Positions 1 through 6,101 of a stretch of 12,814 nt of DNA are shown here, one piece after another. Within the stretch, counting starts at the first letter, position 1. Each line of letters starts with the position of its first letter. Under the pieces are notes generated by a model. That model saw only the letters and a list, made by a program, of their open reading frames with translations. It was not told the DNA's origin and did not search any database. The translations under genes were made by a program, and so were the position numbers. This DNA comes from Methylovirgula sp. (lineage in GTDB: Bacteria; Pseudomonadota; Alphaproteobacteria; Rhizobiales; Beijerinckiaceae), in NCBI GenBank assembly GCA_030040215.1, contig JASHUD010000060.1, positions 1-12,814 on the forward strand, given 5' to 3'.

Positions 1-1652
1 TCGATCATCGTAAAGGATGTCGGCAGAAGCCCGACCCGCACCGATCCATCGCGGAAGCGCTCGGCGAGCGTTTTATCGTGGAAGCACGTTTGCCACCTTA
101 ACCTGATCAAATCCGGAGTCTGCTTCTTCAATATTGTCTCGCAATGAGGCGCTGCCTCGGCGAGGCGTCCGAGAAGGCCATATGTGGCAACCAGGCATTG
201 CTCATTAGGACCGAAGCTTGGGGCGAGATCAAATCCCGCCTTGAAAGCCGCGGCGGCGTCTTCATAGCGCGCTTGGGCGAAACGGCCCATGCCAAGCGCC
301 CAGAGATAGAAGGTCGTCGGATGTGGATTAAGGCGCATCGCTTTTTGTGCGCATTCCACGCTTTCGTCGCCGTGCCCAGTGCATCCGAGGATGACCGAGA
401 GGAACAAATGCGCATCGGCATTATTAGGGTCCATTTCCACACCACGACGCGAGGCGCCCAAGGCTTCGATGCTTCGTCCGCGCCAGAAATGAGCCCACCC
501 TAGTATCGAATAGCTGAACGGAAGCAGCGGCGCGAATTCGACCGCCTTGTTGGCATGATGAAAGCCGAGTTCGCGCAGCTCGGGGCGACCGAAATAGAAG
601 GTCGAGTATCGGTAAAGATAAGCTCGCGCGATCCAAGCATGGGCGGTTCCATAGGTTGGATCGGCCTCCAGCGCCTTCATGAAGAATTCCTGCGCGGCCT
701 CTATCGATTCAAGCGAATATTCCCAATATCGCTCAAGACCACAAAGCACGAGGTCATGGGCTTCGATATTTATCTTTGCAGTGCGAACGAGAGTCCGTGA
801 TTCGGCGTCCGAAAGTTGCACCTCCAATGCCTCGACGATCCGCTGTGTGACGTCGTCTTGCAGAGCGAAGATGTCTTCGAGATCACGGTCATAGCGTTCC
901 GCCCAAACCTGCAGTCCACGTGCCGCTTCGACGAGCTGCGCGTTGATGCGAACACGATGTTCCAAGCGGCGAACGCTGCCCTCGAGCAAATATCGAACGC
1001 CAAGCTCGCGCGCAATCTCACGCGCGTCCTTGCTGCTGTGCTTGTAGACAAATGCCGACTGACGCCCGATCACGAGCAAACCGGAGAGCTGCGACAGCGA
1101 GGTGATCAGATCATCCGTCATCCCGTCCGCAAAATAATCCTGGTCCGGATCTCGGCTCAAATTGGCAAAGGGAAGGACGGCAAGCGAAGGTTTGTCGCTT
1201 GGCACGGCGATCGCCGGCATCAGGTTTTGCGGCGTCCGGCTGCTCGCCGTTGCTTGCGCCGACGCCGATCGGGCCTCGTCCGAGGCTCCGGTCTTGGCTG
1301 GAAAGCAGAACTTGAGCTCGTAGGATCCCTTGGGAAGCTCGATGCGAACCTCGTCCAGGCGGCCGAAATCATCATAATATTCTCGCAACTTCGACCGCAA
1401 TCTGGTGGCCTCGACGCGCACGATCGCGTCGATTCGAGGATCGAAATCATCGGTTCGATCGAATACCGCCGCGCCGATCGAATAGCCCTTGAGCCGATGG
1501 CCCCGGCCTGTAAGCGTTTGTTCGACGAGATAATTCAGGAATCTCTGCTGGCGTTCGGCTTGCGCGAAAAGCGGACAGCCTAGAATCTTATCGAGACAGG
1601 CGCGAACGACGGCGGCCTGCGGTTCCTCGATCGCGCTTTGAACGTCTTTCAT
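1..1652 (-). CDS. TolB-like/TPR protein, C-terminus cut by window edge
   Basis: Reading from the ATG at 1650-1652, the frame stays open for 550 codons and runs off the left edge; an in-frame TGA at 1704-1706 fixes the upstream limit, and no other start lies between. Residues about 11-110 form an N-terminal domain with RLKGYSIG (53-60), DAIVRVEATRLR (75-86) and ELPKGSYELK. A TolB N-terminal/FlgO-like domain follows from about 152 (LAVLPFANLS, then DYFADGMTDDL, LLEGSVRR and ERYDRDLEDIFALQDDVTQ). From about 292 to the end there are TPR-type helical repeats (for example FFMKALEADPTYGTAHAW). Relatives are often annotated 'adenylate cyclase', but no class III cyclase catalytic domain is visible here, so that name would mislead. 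I see no signal peptide or membrane segment, which suggests a cytoplasmic scaffold or signalling role; this is inference. The last visible residues resemble the usual C-terminus, so probably little is missing. Base composition is lower in G+C than murA or ligA. Confidence 0.85.
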   Translation of the reverse strand, partial: MKDVQSAIEEPQAAVVRACLDKILGCPLFAQAERQQRFLNYLVEQTLTGRGHRLKGYSIGAAVFDRTDDFDPRIDAIVRVEATRLRSKLREYYDDFGRLDEVRIELPKGSYELKFCFPAKTGASDEARSASAQATASSRTPQNLMPAIAVPSDKPSLAVLPFANLSRDPDQDYFADGMTDDLITSLSQLSGLLVIGRQSAFVYKHSSKDAREIARELGVRYLLEGSVRRLEHRVRINAQLVEAARGLQVWAERYDRDLEDIFALQDDVTQRIVEALEVQLSDAESRTLVRTAKINIEAHDLVLCGLERYWEYSLESIEAAQEFFMKALEADPTYGTAHAWIARAYLYRYSTFYFGRPELRELGFHHANKAVEFAPLLPFSYSILGWAHFWRGRSIEALGASRRGVEMDPNNADAHLFLSVILGCTGHGDESVECAQKAMRLNPHPTTFYLWALGMGRFAQARYEDAAAAFKAGFDLAPSFGPNEQCLVATYGLLGRLAEAAPHCETILKKQTPDLIRLRWQTCFHDKTLAERFRDGSVRVGLLPTSFTMI

Positions 1653-1673
1653 CGGCCAAACGAAATTCCGGTT

Positions 1674-1689
1674 CGGCGGCGCGCCGCCG
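1674..1689. repeat. Perfect 16-bp palindrome upstream of the TPR gene
   Basis: CGGCGGCGCGCCGCCG equals its own reverse complement. It lies 21 bp before the start codon of the minus-strand TolB/TPR gene, in the short gap to tsaC. It could be an operator, or in RNA a 6-bp GC stem with a CGCG loop in the leader. In a GC-rich genome a palindrome of this composition may also be chance. Confidence 0.5.
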
Positions 1690-1785
1690 TTTCGCGGTAC
1701 CTCTCAGGACGGCTCAAGGGGAGACCGACGCGCCGATCCCGCTTCCATACGCTCCGCGTCGCGCATGCTCAAACGAAATTGCCGA

Positions 1786-2766
1786 TCACGCCGCTCGTCC
1801 TCCCGCCGCGCGGCGCAGCCGGTCGTTGATTGCCTCGCCGAGACCGGTCGCGGGGATCGGCGCCACGGCGATCGTCGCGTGGCCCTCCCGATCGAGCGCG
1901 CGCAAATAGGCGAATAGATTGGCGGCGGCTTCCATAAGATCGCCGCGCGGCGACAGATCAAGGACGCGCGCGGCCTTCTCGAATCGCCCGGCGAAGTCGA
2001 GTCCGGCTTCGCCCTCCTCCACGCTTGCCGCTTCGAGCCGCAGGCGGGCGCGGGGTGCGTAATGCGACGCAAGCATGCCTGGGGCGCGCGGCGCACCCTG
2101 TTCCGAATGTGCCGCCAGCGGCCGCCCCAGCACCTCCTCGATCGCGGCGCGCGAAATGCCGCCCGGCCGCAAAAGCTGCGGCGCGGCGCCGAGGCAGGCG
2201 ACGATCGTCGATTCGACGCCCACTTGCGCGCTCCCGGCATCGATGACCGCATCAATGAGCCCGTCGAGGTCTTCGCGCACATGCGCCGCGTTTACCGGAC
2301 TGACGTGGCCCGACAGATTGGCCGAAGGCGCGGCGAGCGGCAGGCGCGTCGCGGCGAGTAGAGCTTGCGCGACGCGATGGGCGGGGACGCGCAGCGCGAC
2401 GCTGGCGAGCCCGGCGCGGGCAAGCGCGCATACGGTCGCGCCCGGCGCAAGCGGCAGGACGAGCGTCAACGGCCCGGGCCAGAACGCCTCGGCGAGCGCC
2501 GCCGCCTCGCGCGTGAATATGCCTTGCGTCGCGGCCGCGGCGCGGTTTTCAAGATGCGCGATCAGCGGATTGACCGCCGGCCGGCGTTTTGCCGCGTAGA
2601 CCTCGGCGACCGCCGCGTTTGAGGTCGCGTCGGCGCCAAGTCCGTAGACCGTCTCGGTCGGAAAGGCGACGAGGCCGCCGGCGCGCAACAGCCGCGCCGC
2701 ATCGGCAAGACCCGCCGCATCGGGGCCAAGATACAGAGTCGCTCGCCTCGTTTTCTCGGTAAGCAT
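1786..2766 (-). CDS. tsaC: L-threonylcarbamoyladenylate synthase (TsaC/Sua5, two-domain)
   Basis: This enzyme makes threonylcarbamoyl-AMP from threonine, bicarbonate and ATP, the first step of the t6A37 modification of ANN-decoding tRNAs in the cytoplasm. The 326-residue product has the YrdC/Sua5 core: FPTETVYGLG (35-44), KRRPAVNPLIAH (60-71; the KR and N are the family's nucleotide/substrate-site signature), PSANLSG (147-153), GVESTIV (183-189) and LRPGGI (199-204). APGMLASHYAP (228-238) marks the linker leading into the C-terminal Sua5 domain, which ends in a TGLGEAINDRLRRAA motif. So this is the long Sua5-type form, not the short TsaC of E. coli. The ATG at 2764-2766 gives the normal N-terminus; the ribosome binding site before it is weak. 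It lies 173 bp after the unknown gene on the same strand. A tRNA-Thr gene, one of the t6A substrate class, lies nearby, probably by coincidence. Confidence 0.95.
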   Translation of the reverse strand: MLTEKTRRATLYLGPDAAGLADAARLLRAGGLVAFPTETVYGLGADATSNAAVAEVYAAKRRPAVNPLIAHLENRAAAATQGIFTREAAALAEAFWPGPLTLVLPLAPGATVCALARAGLASVALRVPAHRVAQALLAATRLPLAAPSANLSGHVSPVNAAHVREDLDGLIDAVIDAGSAQVGVESTIVACLGAAPQLLRPGGISRAAIEEVLGRPLAAHSEQGAPRAPGMLASHYAPRARLRLEAASVEEGEAGLDFAGRFEKAARVLDLSPRGDLMEAAANLFAYLRALDREGHATIAVAPIPATGLGEAINDRLRRAAGGRAA

Positions 2767-2922
2767 TCGGCAGAAACGTACCGCTCTTGTTCACGCGCTG
2801 CGCAGAGGCGCAGTTTTGCTACGTGTCGTCAAGAAGGTCGCGCGATCACCGAGGGATGGCGTGGGCCGGCGCAGATGGCGGCGGTGATCAATTTTTCGCG
2901 GCGCGCCGGAGGCCAAAGCCAT

Positions 2923-2938
2923 CGCATGCGCGCATGCG
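2923..2938. repeat. 16-bp palindrome / tandem CGCATGCG, next to a stop codon
   Basis: CGCATGCG occurs twice in tandem, and the 16-bp unit is a perfect palindrome. It lies one base past the stop codon (2940-2942) of the minus-strand unknown gene, so it is in that gene's 3' end. It could fold as a hairpin that ends or protects the transcript, but no run of U follows it, so it is not a standard intrinsic terminator. Confidence 0.5.
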
Positions 2939-2939
2939 C

Positions 2940-3485
2940 TCAGCCGAAGCGGCGCAGCTTGCCATAGAGCAGCCGGTCGGCGCGCTCCTGCTGGGATTCG
3001 CGCGGCGCGTGGGTGCCGTGGTTGACGAGATCGGTCGCCTTAAGCAGGACTTCACGCAGCGCTTCGCCGGCGCGCGCGCAAATTTCTTGCATCGCCGTCG
3101 AAGTGCAGCCGCCGTGCATCTTGTGCTGGCGGCGGATCGCCACGACGGCGCCAACGGCGCGGCGATCGAGATCGGCAACGACGCCTTCGAAATCTCTCCG
3201 GAAGGAGGCGTCAAGCGCGCTGTAGGCCTCGAGCGCCGAGGTGCGCCCGGGAAGAACGGAACTCGCGAAATATTCTTGGTAGCTGACCGGCCGCCAGCGC
3301 AGAATGTCATCGATCAATTCCGGCATCGCCGGCAACTGCTCGATCATCATTACGATCTCATTGAAGAGATTGAGGTAATCGTTGGCAAGCCCGGACGCCG
3401 GGTTGACGATGGCTTCGGCTCGCTGCAGCCGAACGCTATCCGACGCAGCATGCTCCTCAAAATTTCCGGCAGCATTCTCGACCAT
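2940..3485 (-). CDS. Conserved alphaproteobacterial protein of unknown function
   Basis: I recognise the core as a conserved hypothetical protein of Rhizobiales but know no named function. From the ATG at 3483-3485 it is 181 residues. The recognisable block begins with LQRAEAIVNPASGLANDYLN (residues 20-39) and continues through LFNEIVMMIEQLPAMPELIDD, LRWRPVSYQEYF, LPGRTSALEAY, a FRRDFEGVVADLDRRA helix and CARAGEALREVLLKATDLVNHG near the end. The protein looks all-helical and soluble, with no signal peptide, membrane segment or clear catalytic motif. The frame is open further upstream, with an ATG at 3555-3557 giving 205 residues. I prefer the shorter form because the extra residues look unlike the conserved core, but neither start has a good Shine-Dalgarno. 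It is transcribed away from the tRNA-Thr gene on the same strand and towards tsaC. Confidence 0.8.
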   Translation of the reverse strand: MVENAAGNFEEHAASDSVRLQRAEAIVNPASGLANDYLNLFNEIVMMIEQLPAMPELIDDILRWRPVSYQEYFASSVLPGRTSALEAYSALDASFRRDFEGVVADLDRRAVGAVVAIRRQHKMHGGCTSTAMQEICARAGEALREVLLKATDLVNHGTHAPRESQQERADRLLYGKLRRFG

Positions 3486-3759
3486 GTTCGCGGGCTCGTG
3501 CGTGTTAGACCCTCGGAACTTACCGGCAAGAAAGATAACAATCGGTTTCGAAACCATTGATTGTGCTAGAGTTGGCTGGTTGCAATGGGAAGCGGGAGCG
3601 CCGCCGCACCGCGGTCCGGCCGACAAACCGTGAACTCGCGCGTCCGAAATGATCAGAACGCTGCATTCAGCGGCAATGTTTGGCATTTGCCGGCATCGTG
3701 GCGAGCTCGTCGGAATTTCCGCAAACTCGTAAAGGCCCCGTAATTTCAAGCCAGTTAAC
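3486..3759. other. Gap between unknown gene and tRNA-Thr
   Basis: No gene is supported here. The minus frame of the neighbouring gene is open through it, but its translation looks random. A bulged inverted repeat, GGCAATG then TTTGG then CATTTGCC, sits at 3672-3691. It is downstream of the tRNA on the minus strand and is not followed by a T run, so it is not a clear terminator. CCAGTTAACTGG at 3751-3762 is a perfect palindrome that includes the tRNA's CCA end. Confidence 0.5.
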
Positions 3760-3834
<75 letters not shown>

Positions 3835-3864
3835 CCGTCGGGTGCAAAAGGCGCCTGCGGCCCG

Positions 3865-3895
3865 GTTATCTCGCACGCACTGCGCCAATAGGCAA
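3865..3895 (-). promoter_or_regulatory. Possible promoter of tRNA-Thr
   Basis: On the minus strand TTGCCT (3890-3895) and GATAAC (3865-3870) are spaced 19 bp apart, 30 bp before the tRNA 5' end. Each matches the sigma-70 consensus at four of six positions. The spacing is long, so this is only a candidate. The rest of the 158-bp gap up to 3992 shows nothing else clear. Confidence 0.25.
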
Positions 3896-3992
3896 GGCAA
3901 GCCTGGCGCGCAAAAGGCGAGCGATCCCCAGCAGTTCGAGCATTTTTTCGGCGACGCTTGTGGGGTTGTCGGCAAAGTCTTAATGTTTGTTC

Positions 3993-4199
3993 ATGATAGA
4001 TAAAGGTTCGCGCCCTTCCGGAAAAACCGAGGGATTGGTGGCTGATCTGGGAAAAGCCGCGGATCGCAACGCAGCGAAGACAAAATCGGTAAATGCCAAG
4101 CAGCGGCTCGCCGCAGCTCTGCGCGAGAATCTGCGTCGCCGCAAGGCGCAGGAACGCGGCCGCCGCGCCGCCGAGGGCCGAACGAAATTGCCGGACTAG
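3993..4199 (+). CDS. Small basic protein upstream of murA
   Basis: The 68-residue product starts MIDKGSRPSGKTEG and ends in a very basic helix (AKQRLAAALRENLRRRKAQ, then RGRRAAEGRTKLPD). Short proteins with this ALRENLRRRKAQ-type tail are, to my knowledge, often found just before murA in Rhizobiales; the function is unknown. The gene ends 18 bp before murA, so the two are very probably co-transcribed. The ATG at 3993 is chosen; a TTG two codons earlier (3987) would also fit, and neither has a clear ribosome binding site. The lysine/arginine-rich tail suggests nucleic-acid or ribosome contact, which is inference from composition only. Confidence 0.75.
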   Translation: MIDKGSRPSGKTEGLVADLGKAADRNAAKTKSVNAKQRLAAALRENLRRRKAQERGRRAAEGRTKLPD

Positions 4200-4217
4200 G
4201 TCGGCGTTGGGGGGACT

Positions 4218-5513
4218 ATGGATCGCATCCGCATCGTCGGCGGCCGTACGCTCGAAGGCACGATTTCGATCTCCGGCGCCAAGAACGCGGCGTTGCCGTT
4301 GATGATCGCCTCCTTGCTGACGAACGAGACGCTGACGCTGGAAAATACGCCGCGCGTCGCCGACGTCGGCATGCTGCTGCAGATCTTGAGCCATCACGGC
4401 GTCGATTACAGCGTCGACGGGCGCAAGCCGGGCGACGATCCGCAGGCGAGCCGCACGCTGCACCTCGCGGCGCGCCAGATCGTCGATATCACCGCTCCCT
4501 ACGATCTCGTCGCCAAGATGCGGGCGAGTTTCTGGGTGGTCGCGCCGCTGCTGGCGCGGATGGGCGAGGCGCGCGTATCGCTGCCGGGCGGCTGCGCCAT
4601 CGGCACGCGGCCGGTCGATCTCCTTCTCATGGTGCTCGAAAAACTTGGCGCGCAAGTCGCTATCGAAGCCGGCTACGTTCATGCCCGCGCCAAGAACGGC
4701 TTGCAAGGCGGCGAGATCCACTTCCCGAAAGTGACTGTCGGAGGAACTCATACCGCGCTGATGGCGGCATCGCTCGCCAAGGGCCATACGTTGATCACCA
4801 ACGCCGCCTGCGAACCGGAAGTGGCGGATGTCGCCGCCTGTCTCATCAAGATGGGCGCCAAGATCAAAGGCGCCGGGCAACCGACCATCGAGATTGAAGG
4901 CGTCGGTGCGCTCCGTGGCGCGAATCACAGCGTCGTGCCGGACCGGATCGAAGCCGGCACCTATGCGATTGCCGTCGCCATGACCGGCGGCGACGTGCTG
5001 CTGGAGCGCGCTCCGCCCGATCTTTTTCAAAGCGCGCTCGATGCGATCTGCCAGGCCGGCGCCGACGTCGCGGTCACCAATCAAGGCATCCGCGTCCGCC
5101 GCAACGGCGCCGGGATCGCGCCGGTCGATATTTCGACCGCGCCCTTCCCCGGCTTTCCGACCGATCTGCAGGCGCAATTCATGGCCTTGATGACCAAGGC
5201 CAAGGGCCGCTCGCGGATTACCGAGACGATCTTCGAGAACCGTTTCATGCACGTCCAGGAGCTTGCCAGGCTCGGAGCGCGGATCAAGCTCGACGGCGAC
5301 GTCGCGCACGTCGAAGGGGTTGCCGAATTGCAAGGCGCGCCCGTCATGGCCACCGATCTGCGCGCCTCGGTATCGCTCGTCATCGCAGCGCTGGCGGCGC
5401 GCGGAGAGACGATGGTCAACCGCGTCTATCACCTCGACCGCGGTTTCGAACATCTCGAAAAGAAGCTTGGCCGCTGCGGTGCCATCGTCGAGCGCATCTC
5501 CGGAAACGGTTAG
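4218..5513 (+). CDS. murA: UDP-N-acetylglucosamine 1-carboxyvinyltransferase MurA
   Basis: MurA transfers enolpyruvate from PEP to UDP-GlcNAc, the first committed step of peptidoglycan synthesis, in the cytoplasm. The 431-residue product is the normal length and has the two-lobed EPSP-synthase fold signature. Lys22 (SGAKNAALP), the catalytic Cys126 (LPGGCAIGTRPVDL), Asp316 (FPGFPTDLQAQ) and Arg408 (YHLDRGFE) match E. coli K22, C115, D305 and R397. Having Cys rather than Asp at 126 predicts sensitivity to fosfomycin at the enzyme level. The start ATG at 4218 follows a G-rich stretch (4209-4214) that can serve as ribosome binding site. It is the middle gene of a compact plus-strand cluster with the small basic gene 18 bp before and DUF2948 62 bp after. 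Confidence 0.98.
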   Translation: MDRIRIVGGRTLEGTISISGAKNAALPLMIASLLTNETLTLENTPRVADVGMLLQILSHHGVDYSVDGRKPGDDPQASRTLHLAARQIVDITAPYDLVAKMRASFWVVAPLLARMGEARVSLPGGCAIGTRPVDLLLMVLEKLGAQVAIEAGYVHARAKNGLQGGEIHFPKVTVGGTHTALMAASLAKGHTLITNAACEPEVADVAACLIKMGAKIKGAGQPTIEIEGVGALRGANHSVVPDRIEAGTYAIAVAMTGGDVLLERAPPDLFQSALDAICQAGADVAVTNQGIRVRRNGAGIAPVDISTAPFPGFPTDLQAQFMALMTKAKGRSRITETIFENRFMHVQELARLGARIKLDGDVAHVEGVAELQGAPVMATDLRASVSLVIAALAARGETMVNRVYHLDRGFEHLEKKLGRCGAIVERISGNG

Positions 5514-5575
5514 CCCCGCTTGAACTTGGGCGGCGGCAGGCACAGATCCTGGGGAAAACCCGGAGGATCGCCGTA

Positions 5576-6031
5576 ATGCCCGATTGTTTGCGCCTCATCG
5601 CGCTCGACACCGAAGACCTGGCGATCATATCCGCCAATCTTCAGGATTCGCTCGTCAAGGTGGCGGACATGGCCTACCTGCCGCACTCGCAGCGGTTCGC
5701 TTTGGTCGCGGCGCGCTTCGACTGGGTTGCGGCGGCGGAAGGCAAGAACGAACGCTGTCGCGCCGGGCTGCATTTCGAGCGGGTGCTCAAAGCGACGTGC
5801 ACCGGCTTCGATCAGAACGCCAAGGACACCTGCCTCAACCTGCTCAGCGTGGTGTATACGCCCAACGACCCGCCGGCCGGGCACGTGACTCTCACCTTTT
5901 CGGGCGGCGCCGCGCTGCGGCTCGACGTCGAATGTCTAGAGGCGCAGGTGCACGACATGGGTCCGCGCTGGGCGGCCAAGACCTGCCCCGCGCATCGACT
6001 CGATGACGCTGCCGAGCCGCAAGCGGGTTAG
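5576..6031 (+). CDS. DUF2948 family protein
   Basis: The 151-residue product is recognised as DUF2948 from its N-terminal LRLIALDTEDLAIISANLQD, the VADMAYLPHSQRFALVAARFDW block, the GLHFERVLKAT strand and the C-terminal DVECLEAQVHDMGPRW motif. It lacks a signal peptide and membrane segment and is probably a small soluble protein. Its function is not known. A good Shine-Dalgarno, GGAGG at 5562-5566, lies nine bases before the ATG. In many Rhizobiales this gene stands between murA and hisD. Here murA precedes it as expected, but an aminopeptidase follows 70 bp later instead of hisD. Confidence 0.9.
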   Translation: MPDCLRLIALDTEDLAIISANLQDSLVKVADMAYLPHSQRFALVAARFDWVAAAEGKNERCRAGLHFERVLKATCTGFDQNAKDTCLNLLSVVYTPNDPPAGHVTLTFSGGAALRLDVECLEAQVHDMGPRWAAKTCPAHRLDDAAEPQAG

Positions 6032-6061
6032 ACTCGGATTCCGCGAACGGATCAATTGCGC

Positions 6062-6092
6062 GGATCGTGCGATCCTTCGCCGATCGTGCGAT
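6062..6092. promoter_or_regulatory. Twin dyad repeats before the aminopeptidase gene
   Basis: GATCGTGCGAT occurs at 6063-6073 and again at 6082-6092, 19 bp apart. Each copy is itself a dyad around TG; the first extends to GGATCG-TG-CGATCC (6062-6075). The pair ends nine bases before the chosen ATG at 6102. The 19-bp step is not a multiple of three, so it is not a peptide repeat. It resembles a tandem operator for a dimeric regulator, but no regulator is identified. Confidence 0.4.
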
Positions 6093-6101
6093 ACTTGGGC
6101 C

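Noticed and set aside
816..1583. Plus-strand open frame of 255 codons
   Set aside because: It lies opposite the TolB/TPR gene, whose minus-strand frame gives recognisable domains throughout; the plus translation shows no family motifs.
6003..6101. Upstream ATG for the aminopeptidase
   Set aside because: It overlaps DUF2948, the encoded 33 residues match nothing expected of the family, and the gap holds out-of-phase DNA repeats.
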